Source: Alphaproteobacteria bacterium (lineage in GTDB: Bacteria; Pseudomonadota; Alphaproteobacteria; Caulobacterales; Caulobacteraceae). From it: DNA of 36,498 nt. The notes under the pieces were generated by a model. It worked only from the letters and a program-made list of their open reading frames with translations. It was not told the origin of the DNA and made no database searches. This document shows positions 24,250 to 31,628 of the stretch, piece by piece; position 1 is the stretch's first letter, and each line of letters starts with the position of its first letter. A program made the translations under genes and the position numbers. The stretch covers positions 1 through 36,498 of the forward strand of contig JAGWSE010000444.1 of NCBI GenBank assembly GCA_028869395.1, read 5' to 3'.

Positions 24250-25086
24250 CTAGAGTCCCTCCAGGCCCTTGTTCCCGAGGATCTGCACCACAACCCTGCG
24301 GTTCTTCGCGCGACCTTCGGAGGTCTCGCTCGCGCCCATCTGATGGGCCTCGCCCATGGCGTTCTGCGCGAGCACCCGATAGGGCTGGATGCCGCAATAC
24401 TTCTGCAGGTACCGGATCACCGCGTTGGCGCGGCGCCCGCTGAGCGCCTGGTTCGCCGCGGAGCTGCCTGTGGTGTCGGCGTAGCCGATGACCCCGATCA
24501 GGTAGCCCTTGATCGCCTTGGCCTGCTGAGCGAGCCCCTTCAGCTGCGCCTTGCCTTCCTTCGAGATCGTCGCGCTCCCCGTCTGGAAGAGGATCGTCGC
24601 CGATCCCTTCTCGACGTACTGGTTCGCCTCGGCGAGCCGCCGCCGCATCTCTTCGTTCTGCGCCTCGAGTTCAGCCGCCTTTTCCTTGACCCGCGCCTTT
24701 GCCTGGGCGGTGCCGGCCTCGACCTGACGCGCGGTCTTGAGATCGCTGGCCTTGAAGGTCACGCGCGTGGCCTCGATCTGCTCGCTGTTGTGCGTCGGCT
24801 CGACCGTGACCGGGAGGCCGTCCAACAGGTCGGTGACGGCCAGTTGGCTTTGCCGGATTCCCAGCGCGCCCTCGGTCGCCACCACCTTGGTGTGCTCGGT
24901 CAAAGCGACCGTCGTTTCCGAACCATCGTTGTTGCGGACGATCATGTTCGGGCCGTCGCGACCGATGATCATGCCGTGGAGGGTGGGCCCTTGCGCGGCC
25001 GCGATCTGCGGAAGAGCCAGGATCATCGCCAGCGCAGCGAAGAACGCCGCCAGGCCGCGCCCGCGCATTTTTAGTGCAGCCGTCAT
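24250..25086 (-). CDS. OmpA-family cell-envelope protein with DUF5666-like N-terminal domain
   Basis: A 278-residue exported protein. The signal peptide covers about residues 1-32 (LAAFFAALAMILALPQIAAA). A small beta domain follows (GMIIGRDGPNMIVRNNDGSETTVAL), then a coiled coil near residues 130-160 (KEKAAELEAQNEEMRRRLAEA), and a C-terminal OmpA-like peptidoglycan-binding domain with NQALSGRRANAVIRYL and GRAKNRRVVVQIL. It would tether to peptidoglycan in the periplasm. GAGGGCGAA precedes the ATG at 25086. It converges on the CoA-transferase gene with three bases between the stops. Confidence 0.85.
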   Translation of the reverse strand: MTAALKMRGRGLAAFFAALAMILALPQIAAAQGPTLHGMIIGRDGPNMIVRNNDGSETTVALTEHTKVVATEGALGIRQSQLAVTDLLDGLPVTVEPTHNSEQIEATRVTFKASDLKTARQVEAGTAQAKARVKEKAAELEAQNEEMRRRLAEANQYVEKGSATILFQTGSATISKEGKAQLKGLAQQAKAIKGYLIGVIGYADTTGSSAANQALSGRRANAVIRYLQKYCGIQPYRVLAQNAMGEAHQMGASETSEGRAKNRRVVVQILGNKGLEGL

Positions 25087-25168
25087 TTCGCCCTCGAAGC
25101 TGCGCGGCGCGCCTTCCGGGCGCACGGCGCTCCGGACGATGTTCCCGCGCCCCTGGACCTTGCCCCAT

Positions 25169-25209
25169 CCGGCGCCGACCCGAGGCCCGGGCCGGCGCCG
25201 ACCTGAGGC
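25169..25209. repeat. Short tandem direct repeat
   Basis: Two copies of an 18-base unit beginning CCGGCGCCGACC (25169-25186 and 25192-25209) match at 17 of 18 positions, with a 23-base period. It lies between the enoyl-CoA hydratase stop and the OmpA-family start. No known role. Confidence 0.45.
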
Positions 25210-25215
25210 GGGCCC

Positions 25216-26037
25216 TCAGCGCCCGGCGAACACCGGCTCGCGCTTCTCCACGAACGCCCGCGCGGCTTCCTTGTGGTCGGCCGTCTGGCCGCAATGGACG
25301 TGGTGGGTGACTTCCAGGTCCATGCACTCACCGACCTCGCCGGTCATGGCCCGATTGAGGTTCTCCTTCATGTAGCGGAAGGCCACCGTGGGGCCGGCGG
25401 CCAGGCGCCGCGCGATGTCGCGGGTCTTCGCCTGCAGCTCGTCAGCCTCGCAGACCCAGTTTGTCAGGCCGAGGCGCAGGGCCTCTTCCGCGTTCACGCG
25501 CTCGGAGAAGAAGTAGAGCTCGCGCGCCTTGCCCGCCCCGACCAGCTGGGTCAGGAAATAGGTTCCGCCGTAGTCACCCGAGAACCCGACACGGGCGAAG
25601 GCGGTGGTCATGATCGCCGTCTTCGACATGATCCTGAGGTCGCAGGCGAGGGCGAGTCCGAGACCTGCCCCGGCGGCCGCCCCGGGCAGCGCCGCAACCG
25701 TGGGCTTCGGCATGCTGAACAGCCGTCCGGAGGTCTCCCGCTGGTTCACGCGCTGGGCGAATATGGCCTCGTCGATCGTGGGGCCCGCGCCAGCGCCCTG
25801 GTTGCGCTGGTCCATCCCCTTCACGTCGCCGCCCGCGCAGAAGCCCTGGCCGGATCCCGTGAGGACGACGACCTTCACCTCGGGCGCCAGCTCGGCCCAG
25901 GCGAGCTGACGCGCCAGCGCGCCGGTCATCTCGCCGCTCATGGCGTTGCGCGCCTCAGGGCGGTTCAGCGTCAGGGTCAGCACGCCGCCGTCCAGGTCGG
26001 CGAGCAGATGGGTGGTGCCGGTATCGATCTGGGCCAT
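25216..26037 (-). CDS. Enoyl-CoA hydratase/isomerase-family protein
   Basis: A 273-residue crotonase-fold protein. LNRPEARNAMS near residue 24 and the first oxyanion-hole loop GSGQGFCAGGDVKGMD are present, and the second loop AALPGAAAGAGLGLALACDLR follows near residue 115. In the position of the second catalytic Glu, the region ARVGFSGDYGGTYFLTQLVG shows Asp rather than the usual Glu arrangement, so the exact reaction (hydration, isomerisation or other) is open. GGGAGG precedes the ATG. It is divergent from the VOC gene. Confidence 0.88.
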   Translation of the reverse strand: MAQIDTGTTHLLADLDGGVLTLTLNRPEARNAMSGEMTGALARQLAWAELAPEVKVVVLTGSGQGFCAGGDVKGMDQRNQGAGAGPTIDEAIFAQRVNQRETSGRLFSMPKPTVAALPGAAAGAGLGLALACDLRIMSKTAIMTTAFARVGFSGDYGGTYFLTQLVGAGKARELYFFSERVNAEEALRLGLTNWVCEADELQAKTRDIARRLAAGPTVAFRYMKENLNRAMTGEVGECMDLEVTHHVHCGQTADHKEAARAFVEKREPVFAGR

Positions 26038-26128
26038 GGCGGCCTCCCTCGCGTCTTCTGCCTCTTGTTGTGCGAAGTGATAGGCCTGAAGCTCGGCAGC
26101 CGGAAAGTCCGACTTCGAGGAGCCGCCG

Positions 26129-26878
26129 ATGCGCCTTCGCCAGATCGCCCTGGTGGGCAAGGACCTGGACGCGATCCGCGAGGACGTCGCCGCCGTGCTG
26201 GGCCTGGGGGAGGCCTACGCCGATCCCGGCGTCGGCAAGTACGGCCTGCGCAACCAGGTCTGGCCGATCGGCGACACCTTCCTGGAGGTCGTGTCTCCAA
26301 AGCAGGAGGGCACGACGGCGGGCCGCCTCCTGGAGAAGCGGGGCGGCGATGGCGGCTACATGGCCATCTTCCAGGCGGACGACCTGGAGACGGCCCGCGC
26401 CCGCATCGCCGCCGCGGGCGTCCGCGTCGTGGACCAGGCCGACCGCAATGGAGCCTCGTTCACCCACCTGCACCCCAAGGATGTGCCAGGCGCCATCGTC
26501 TCTATCGACGCGATGGAGCCGAAGGCCCGCTGGGAATGGGGCGGCCCCGACTGGCGCAGCAATGTCCGCACCGACGTCGCCGTCGAGATCCGTGGCTGCG
26601 AGATCCGGGGCGACGACCCCGACGCGATCTCGAACAAGTGGGCGGCGGTGCTCGGCTGTCCGCGCGAGGCGACGGCCGGTGGCTGGCGCATCGCCGTGGA
26701 GGGCGGCGAGATCCGCTTCGGCGCGCCGCGAGACGGGCGCGGCGAGGGGCTGGCCGAGTTCGACGTGGCCGTCCGCGACCCGGTGGCCGTGCGGGGGCGG
26801 GCGATGGCGCGCGGATGCGTCGACAGCTCCGGCGCGGTGGTGCTCTGCGGGACGAGGATCAGGTTGGTTCCGGCTTAG
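26129..26878 (+). CDS. VOC / glyoxalase-like domain protein
   Basis: A 249-residue protein with a vicinal-oxygen-chelate fold: MRLRQIALVGKDLDAIREDVAAVLGL opens the first beta-alpha unit, followed by a WPIGDTFLEVVSP strand with a metal-ligand-like Glu. It resembles the glyoxalase-like group of unknown substrate. AGGAG precedes the ATG. It is divergent from the enoyl-CoA hydratase gene, and its stop overlaps that of the next gene by four bases. Confidence 0.78.
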   Translation: MRLRQIALVGKDLDAIREDVAAVLGLGEAYADPGVGKYGLRNQVWPIGDTFLEVVSPKQEGTTAGRLLEKRGGDGGYMAIFQADDLETARARIAAAGVRVVDQADRNGASFTHLHPKDVPGAIVSIDAMEPKARWEWGGPDWRSNVRTDVAVEIRGCEIRGDDPDAISNKWAAVLGCPREATAGGWRIAVEGGEIRFGAPRDGRGEGLAEFDVAVRDPVAVRGRAMARGCVDSSGAVVLCGTRIRLVPA

Positions 26879-27534
26879 TGCCGCAGGTGAAGTGCGCGCC
26901 CGACCTCGTCCAGGCTGACCGCGCAGCCCAAGCCCATCTTCCAGTCCTGCCGACCCACGCTGCCGTGGGAGAATTCCTTCTCGGAAATCTCGGGATCGCA
27001 GCCGTTATGCGGCCGCCGGGCCAACAGCGGACCGCGGTCGCGCGACGATCTTGCCGCGAACGCCGCCTGCTTTGCGGGGTCCATCCCGATCGGCAGAGGC
27101 GGCGGATTTCGGCCACCAGCAAACTGCTCCTCGCATTTCACGCGCTCAGCCCGGGTGAGGCCGAGGAGCCGCGCCTGGGTGCACCCCACGGTTCGGCGCA
27201 GCACCGCGGCCACGCCGGGAAGCGTTGATGAAATCGCGGCGGCGGCCGGGGCCAACGAGGAGGGGACCGGCGCGGTCCGGGCCGTAACCCTCGCCGGGGC
27301 GTGCGTTCTCATTCGTGAGGCCCGCGTCGTTTGCGCACGACGGTGCGCCGCCGGCCTCGTGCTGGCCGGCCCTATGAGCTCTACCTGGACGATCGTGGGC
27401 TCGCGCCCGGTGTGCCGCAGGCCGAGGTTCCACATGAGGGTGAGGAGCGCCGCCCCATGCGCACACGCCATTGCGATGAAAATGACCGCCTGGCGTCCTC
27501 GGCCCTGCTGGCGAGGTCCCATGCGCGCGGCCAT
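26875..27534 (-). CDS. Membrane-anchored hypothetical protein
   Basis: A 219-residue protein with one N-terminal transmembrane segment (about residues 15-36, VIFIAMACAHGAALLTLMWNLG). The next stretch, rich in Arg, Ala and Pro, is in the style of TonB-like proteins. A C-terminal part has cysteines in RRTVGCTQARLLGLTRAERVKCEEQF. No TonB C-terminal domain is visible. It probably sits in the inner membrane with its bulk in the periplasm. Function unknown. It converges on the VOC gene. Confidence 0.65.
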   Translation of the reverse strand: MAARMGPRQQGRGRQAVIFIAMACAHGAALLTLMWNLGLRHTGREPTIVQVELIGPASTRPAAHRRAQTTRASRMRTHAPARVTARTAPVPSSLAPAAAAISSTLPGVAAVLRRTVGCTQARLLGLTRAERVKCEEQFAGGRNPPPLPIGMDPAKQAAFAARSSRDRGPLLARRPHNGCDPEISEKEFSHGSVGRQDWKMGLGCAVSLDEVGRALHLRH

Positions 27535-27607
27535 AAGTAGATGTTCCCGTGGTTATACAGCCTCAGATTCGGATGCGGACATCCGCCGATGTCCAAAAGA
27601 TGGCCCC

Positions 27608-27997
27608 TCAGCACCACCACATCGGATTGCAGAAGATGGCCCGCGGAGGTGCGCCGGGCGGCGGCTTGCCTGCCCGAACCGCGGTGATGAACGCGGCGAT
27701 GTCGTCGGCCTCCTCATCCGTCAGATAGCGCCGGGGCATGTCGAAGCTCTCGTGCACTGGGGAGCGTTCCAACCGAAGCTGCAGGCTCTCCCCGTTCCAC
27801 CGCCCGCGCAAAGTCCGGAAGGGCGGCGCCGCGCGGTAGGTGCTGACGCCCTTCACGTCGATGTTGTGGCAGCCGGCGCAGTGGCTGACCGCGTAGTCGC
27901 GTCCCTTGCCCGCCTGGCTTTCAGTTCCCGATTGCGAAGGACTGCTGGCGCAGGCCGAGAGCGACACCGCGATCAAGGCGAGCGCGGCGGCTCTCAT
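27608..27997 (-). CDS. Lipoprotein c-type cytochrome
   Basis: A 129-residue cytochrome c. The signal ends in lipobox LSAC (Cys16). The haem site is CAGCH (residues 40-44), and the sixth ligand is probably the Met in SFDMPRRYLTDEE near residue 90. It ends in a Pro-rich tail with CNPMWWC. Its ATG overlaps the stop of the upstream SDR gene (ATGA), so the two are coupled. It would carry electrons in the periplasm, possibly for the SDR pathway, though an NAD-type SDR does not need it. Confidence 0.85.
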   Translation of the reverse strand: MRAAALALIAVSLSACASSPSQSGTESQAGKGRDYAVSHCAGCHNIDVKGVSTYRAAPPFRTLRGRWNGESLQLRLERSPVHESFDMPRRYLTDEEADDIAAFITAVRAGKPPPGAPPRAIFCNPMWWC

Positions 27998-28761
27998 CTC
28001 GCCGTATAGCCGCCGTCGATGACGAGCTCGGAGCCGGTGACGAACTTCGCTTCCTCCGAGGCCAGGTAGACGCAGCCCCAGGCGATGTCGTCCGGTTCGC
28101 CCATGTGGCCCAGCGGGTGCAGCGCGTCGGTGGCTTGGCGCGCGGCCTGAGTGTCCCCGCTGTCGGCGACAAAGTGCTGGACCATCGGCGTCCAGATGAA
28201 CCCGGGGTGGACCGAGTTCACGCGGATCCTGTCCGGGGCATAGGTCAAGGCGTCGTTCTTGCTCATCAGCCTCACCGCGCCCTTGGAGGCGTGATACGGC
28301 GGCACGTCGCCGGCGCCCACGAGGCCGTAGATCGACGAGAGATTTATGATCGAGCCGCCGCCCGCCTTCCTCATGTGCGGGATCGCGTGCTTCACGCCGA
28401 AGAAGACGCCCTTCACGTTTATGGCCTGGACGTAGTCCCACTCGGCTTCGGTGAGTTCGTGCGTGGGCTTGTTGGCCCCGGAGACGCCGGCGTTGTTCAC
28501 CAGGATGTCGAGCCTTCCGAAGTGCGCCGCGGCCTCGTCGATCGCGCGCTGGACCTCCGCCTCCTTCGAGGTGTCGCAGCGCCAGTAGCGGGCCTTGAAC
28601 CCTCGGGCCGCGAGCTCATCTGCGAGCGCCTGGCCCTGATCGTCGAGGATGTCGAAGAGGCCTACGGAGGCGCCTTCCTCGGCCATCCGCGTGGCTGTGG
28701 CGCGGCCGAGCCCCAGCGCTGCGCCGGTCACGATCGCGACCTTCCCCTTCAAACGATCCAT
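27994..28761 (-). CDS. SDR-family oxidoreductase
   Basis: A 255-residue classical short-chain dehydrogenase. The nucleotide site TGAALGLG lies at about residues 12-19, NNAG near residue 88, catalytic Ser in INLSSIYG, and Tyr/Lys in YHASKGA. An Asp in VGLFDILDD at the end of the second strand favours NAD(H). The substrate is unknown. Start 28761 is the Met directly before the GKVAIVTG fold. It is followed by the coupled cytochrome gene. Confidence 0.9.
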   Translation of the reverse strand: MDRLKGKVAIVTGAALGLGRATATRMAEEGASVGLFDILDDQGQALADELAARGFKARYWRCDTSKEAEVQRAIDEAAAHFGRLDILVNNAGVSGANKPTHELTEAEWDYVQAINVKGVFFGVKHAIPHMRKAGGGSIINLSSIYGLVGAGDVPPYHASKGAVRLMSKNDALTYAPDRIRVNSVHPGFIWTPMVQHFVADSGDTQAARQATDALHPLGHMGEPDDIAWGCVYLASEEAKFVTGSELVIDGGYTAR

Positions 28762-28888
28762 GCCGGGTTTCCTTGCTGCCACGAGGGGAACGGACGCCGG
28801 CACGCTAGCATCTGCGCCGGCCCTTCGACTTGACCCACCTCAACGAAGCTTGGCGCCGACCGCTCCGGCATGGCACGACCACGCGCAT

Positions 28889-29193
28889 GCGGACGTGGCG
28901 AAACCGGTAGACGCAGCAGACTTTGATTGGAGTGCCCGGGTGGAAACGCCCGGAGTAGAACCGCTCAAATTCGGGGAAAGCTCAGGCTCTGGCCGTGCCA
29001 ATCCCGAGCCAAGCCTGGCCTGGCCAGGAAGGTGTAGAGACTAGACGGGCGGCGCCTAAGCCCCGGCCTTGGGCCGGGGGAGGGCGAAGGGATAGTCCAG
29101 ACCACGAACGCCTCGGCGGCGGCGAAAGCCGAAGTGGTACGAAAATCTGTTTCCCGAAAGGGAGTGCGGGTTCGATCCCCGCCGTCCGCACCA
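28889..29193 (+). tRNA. tRNA-Leu(UAA), split by a group I intron
   Basis: The two exons are 28889-28923 (35 nt) and 29142-29193 (52 nt). Joined, they give an 87-nt class II tRNA. Acceptor GCGGACG pairs with CGTCCGC (29183-29189), then discriminator A and an encoded CCA. The D stem is GCG/CGC, the anticodon arm GCAGA-CTTAAAA-TCTGT gives anticodon UAA, the long variable arm has stem CCC-GAAA-GGG, and the T arm is GCGGG-TTCGATC-CCCGC. The intron interrupts the loop between U34 and A35. A 218-base insertion explains why a plain tRNA reading would miss it. Confidence 0.95.
28924..29141 (+). ncRNA. Self-splicing group I intron in tRNA-Leu(UAA), IC3-like
   Basis: A 218-nt ribozyme without an internal ORF. 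The core parts occur in order: P-like AATTCGGGGAAA (28968-28979), Q-like CCAATCCCGAGCC (28998-29010), R with GTGTAGAGACTAGACGG (29032-29048), and S with GATAGTCCAGA (29091-29101). P7 forms between GACTA (29039-29043) and TAGTC (29093-29097). P1 pairs exon ACTT with intron GAGT, giving a U·G at the 5' splice site. P8 is CCCCGGCC/GGCCGGGG and P9 is ACCAC/GTGGT. The intron ends in G (29141). The layout closely follows cyanobacterial tRNA-Leu introns. Confidence 0.93.
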
Positions 29194-29195
29194 AT

Positions 29196-29233
29196 CCGAC
29201 GCCCAGCGCGGAACGCGCGCGCAAGGGCGTCGG
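29196..29233 (+). terminator. Strong hairpin just behind tRNA-Leu
   Basis: CCGACGCCC (29196-29204) pairs perfectly with GGGCGTCGG (29225-29233), with an inner GCGCG/CGCGC stem around GAA. It begins two bases after the CCA end and has no T-tract. It is probably the tRNA terminator or processing stop. Confidence 0.65.
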
Positions 29234-29366
29234 TCGACGACCATGTCGACACCGCGAAGGACGTCGCGCCCGTCCGCCCCTCCACGGGCCATATGCGCAG
29301 AGAGCGGCCGGATGATCGCGGCGCGATGGAACCTCCTCCGCGATTGCGGGCTTTCTGTCCGAGAGG

Positions 29367-29792
29367 ATGGGTTGGGTGCCAGACACGAACTCTCCATCGC
29401 GCGCGCGCTTGACGGCCCGGCTGCTGCGACCGGCGCTCGCCGCGACAATGGCGCTCGCGGCGGTGGCCCTCGCCGGCTGCAATGAGCGTGCGAAGACCGA
29501 GGTCCACACAGGTGGAGACCCGGGTCGCGGCTCCCTGCTCGTCGACGAGGAGGCGTGCGGCTCCTGTCACGTGATCCCGGACAAGGCGCAGGGGAACGGT
29601 CTGGTCGGACCGCCGCTTGCAGGAATCGCCCGGCGCGCGGTGATCGCAGGCCTGCTCCCCAACACCCCCGACAACATGACGAGATGGCTGCAGTCGCCGC
29701 AGTCGGTCGTTCCCGGAAACGCCATGCCCAACATGGGTCTGACCCAACAGCAGGCGAGGGATATCACCGCCTATCTCTACACCTTGGACTAG
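29367..29792 (+). CDS. Lipoprotein c-type cytochrome near formate dehydrogenase
   Basis: A 141-residue class I-type cytochrome c. The N-terminus carries a hydrophobic stretch ending in lipobox LAGC (Cys38); the haem site is CGSCH (residues 64-68) and NAMPNMGLT supplies a likely Met ligand. The start is uncertain: ATG 29367 directly abuts GAGAGG, while GTG 29376 has that site at nine bases. It is the first of three tightly spaced genes (cytochrome, cytochrome, fdhD) and might exchange electrons with the formate dehydrogenase system (inference). Confidence 0.85.
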   Translation: MGWVPDTNSPSRARLTARLLRPALAATMALAAVALAGCNERAKTEVHTGGDPGRGSLLVDEEACGSCHVIPDKAQGNGLVGPPLAGIARRAVIAGLLPNTPDNMTRWLQSPQSVVPGNAMPNMGLTQQQARDITAYLYTLD

Positions 29793-29801
29793 GCCGGCGG
29801 C

Positions 29802-30476
29802 GTGGAAGAGCGGAACCGGACACGGCTGACGTGGTCCCTGGGCGCCCTGATCGCGGCGGGCGTGTTGGCCGGCGTGGTTGGCCTCGTCGAGGTGGCGGGG
29901 GGCTTCGACACCGCGGCCACGCACCCGTTCCCGCAGCCCGCCACCTGGCTCGTCCATCGCACGATGATCGATTCCGTGAAGTGGCGGGCGCAGTCCGTCT
30001 CCCCGCCGCCGAAATTCACCGAGCCACAGGTGATGGCCGGCTTCCGGGATTACGACGCCGACTGCGCCATGTGCCATGGCGCGCCTGGGGTCGGGCGCCA
30101 GCCCTGGGTGGCCGGCATGGATCCTCCGCCGCCTTATCTGCTGGACGCGGCGAACCGATGGCGGCCTGAGGAGCTTTATTTCATCGTCAGCGAGGGCGTG
30201 AAAATGACCGGCATGCCCGCCTGGCGGAAGGCGCTTCCGAAGGACGAGATCTGGAACATCGTGGCCTTCCTCGAAGCCATGCCCCGCACGACCGCCGCCG
30301 ATTACGCCCGGCTCCGCGCGACCTATGGGCCCGGCGCGCCCATCTTCACCCAGCCGCCGAAGGGCCCGCCCGCCTTCTCACCGGCCGGCAGCGAACTGAA
30401 TCAGGGCGCCGTCCCGGGCGTCGCGGCCCAAACGGCTCCTCCGGCGCGTTCTCGGCCCGCGCCCGGCGCGCCATGA
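29802..30476 (+). CDS. Membrane-anchored c-type cytochrome
   Basis: A 224-residue protein with one transmembrane helix near residues 11-33 and a periplasmic cytochrome c domain. The haem site is CAMCH (88-92), the Met ligand probably in KMTGMPAW, and the tail is Pro/Ala-rich. The start is GTG 29802, nine bases after the preceding cytochrome. Its stop overlaps the fdhD start (ATGA). Confidence 0.85.
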   Translation: MEERNRTRLTWSLGALIAAGVLAGVVGLVEVAGGFDTAATHPFPQPATWLVHRTMIDSVKWRAQSVSPPPKFTEPQVMAGFRDYDADCAMCHGAPGVGRQPWVAGMDPPPPYLLDAANRWRPEELYFIVSEGVKMTGMPAWRKALPKDEIWNIVAFLEAMPRTTAADYARLRATYGPGAPIFTQPPKGPPAFSPAGSELNQGAVPGVAAQTAPPARSRPAPGAP

Positions 30477-31309
30477 GCTTCGCCTCCGCAGACGAGGCCG
30501 CCTCGAGGTCCGCGGGGAGTCGCCTGCCCGCCGAAGCGTTGGGCGCGACGCGGATCACCCGGACGGCCCGGCAAGTTAGTCAGAGACTTGTACCGGAGGA
30601 GCGGCCCATAGCCCTGGTGCACGACGGTTCCACCACCGCGGTGATGATGGCCACTCCCGCCGACCTCGAGGACTTCGCCCTGGGGTTCAGCCTGACCGAA
30701 GGGCTGATCGAGGATGCCGCCGAGATCGAGAGTCTCGAGATCGCCGAGAGCGACGACGGAATCGAAGTCCGCATGTGGCTGAGCTCGGCCCGCGGCCGGG
30801 CCCTCGCCCAGAGGCGGCGGCGCCTCGCTGGACCAACGGGCTGCGGCCTCTGCGGCATCGAGAGCCTGCACGAGGCGGTTCGCCCGCCGCGGCGCGTGGG
30901 CGAAGGTTTCGTCATCACGGCCGAGGCGATCCATGAGGGGCTGGAGGCGATGACCCGGGCCCAGGAGCTCGGCTCGGCCACTCGCGCCATGCACGCCGCG
31001 GCGTGGTGGTCGACGCAAGAAGGCCTCGTCGCCGTTCGCGAGGACGTGGGCCGCCACAATGCGCTCGACAAGCTTGCGGGCGCGCTCGCGCGAGGTCATG
31101 GCGAGCCGGAAGGCGCGGTTCTTTTGACCAGCCGGCTGTCCGTCGAAATGATCCAGAAGGCGGCGGCCATGTGCGCGCAGGTGGTGGTCGCCGTCTCGGC
31201 TCCCACGTCGCTGGCCGTGAGCACGGCTGAGACGGCCGGCATGACGCTGATCGCCGTGGCGCGAGCCGACAGCTTCGAGGTCTTCACGCGCCCCGATCGC
31301 GTCCGCTGA
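30473..31309 (+). CDS. fdhD: Formate dehydrogenase sulfurtransferase FdhD
   Basis: A 278-residue FdhD, which transfers sulfur from a cysteine desulfurase to the molybdenum cofactor of formate dehydrogenase and is needed for its activity. The catalytic CxxC is in GPTGCGLCGIES (Cys124, Cys127), and TTAVMMATPADLEDFALGF and REDVGRHNALDKL are family marks. It overlaps the upstream cytochrome gene by four bases and its 3' end overlaps the convergent small gene by 26 bases. Confidence 0.95.
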   Translation: MSFASADEAASRSAGSRLPAEALGATRITRTARQVSQRLVPEERPIALVHDGSTTAVMMATPADLEDFALGFSLTEGLIEDAAEIESLEIAESDDGIEVRMWLSSARGRALAQRRRRLAGPTGCGLCGIESLHEAVRPPRRVGEGFVITAEAIHEGLEAMTRAQELGSATRAMHAAAWWSTQEGLVAVREDVGRHNALDKLAGALARGHGEPEGAVLLTSRLSVEMIQKAAAMCAQVVVAVSAPTSLAVSTAETAGMTLIAVARADSFEVFTRPDRVR

Positions 31310-31628
31310 CTTCGTCGGCGCCGGAGGCGTCCAACAGCTTCTGGAGCCATCCGCGCGCGCCTTCCAGCTCCGGCCACGGCGCGGGACCAAGGGGAAAGTG
31401 CACGGCGGTGATCGCGCTGATCACGGCGTTGGCGTGCTCCAGGTTGCGCCGCTCCTCATCGCCGTCGCCGCTCGCGGCGGCGATCAGCTCGTCGCGGAAT
31501 TCGCACGCGAATTTGGTGGCCTCGGTCAGCGCGTGACCGTCTCGCTGCGGTTTCGCCGCCAACGCCTTGTCGATGCAAGCCAACGCCTGCCGACCGGGAT
31601 CTTCCCGCGGGCCCTGGGTTGGACTCAT
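31284..31628 (-). CDS. Small unknown protein behind the formate dehydrogenase alpha gene
   Basis: A 114-residue, mostly helical protein (LTEATKFACEFRDELIAAASG, then ERRNLEHANAVISAITAVHFPLG, then ARGWLQKLLDASG). It starts in the stop of the catalytic-subunit gene (ATGA), so it is translated with it. I do not recognise the family. Tight coupling suggests a maturation or accessory factor for the dehydrogenase, but no catalytic motif is visible. Confidence 0.7.
   Translation of the reverse strand: MSPTQGPREDPGRQALACIDKALAAKPQRDGHALTEATKFACEFRDELIAAASGDGDEERRNLEHANAVISAITAVHFPLGPAPWPELEGARGWLQKLLDASGADEVSGRDRGA

Noticed and set aside
25273..27228. A 651-codon open frame on the plus strand
   Set aside because: It runs antisense to the enoyl-CoA hydratase and out of frame through the VOC gene; no homology is visible.
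28995..29315. Short open frames across the tRNA-Leu region
   Set aside because: They overlap the intron core and tRNA exons and have no ribosome sites or homology.
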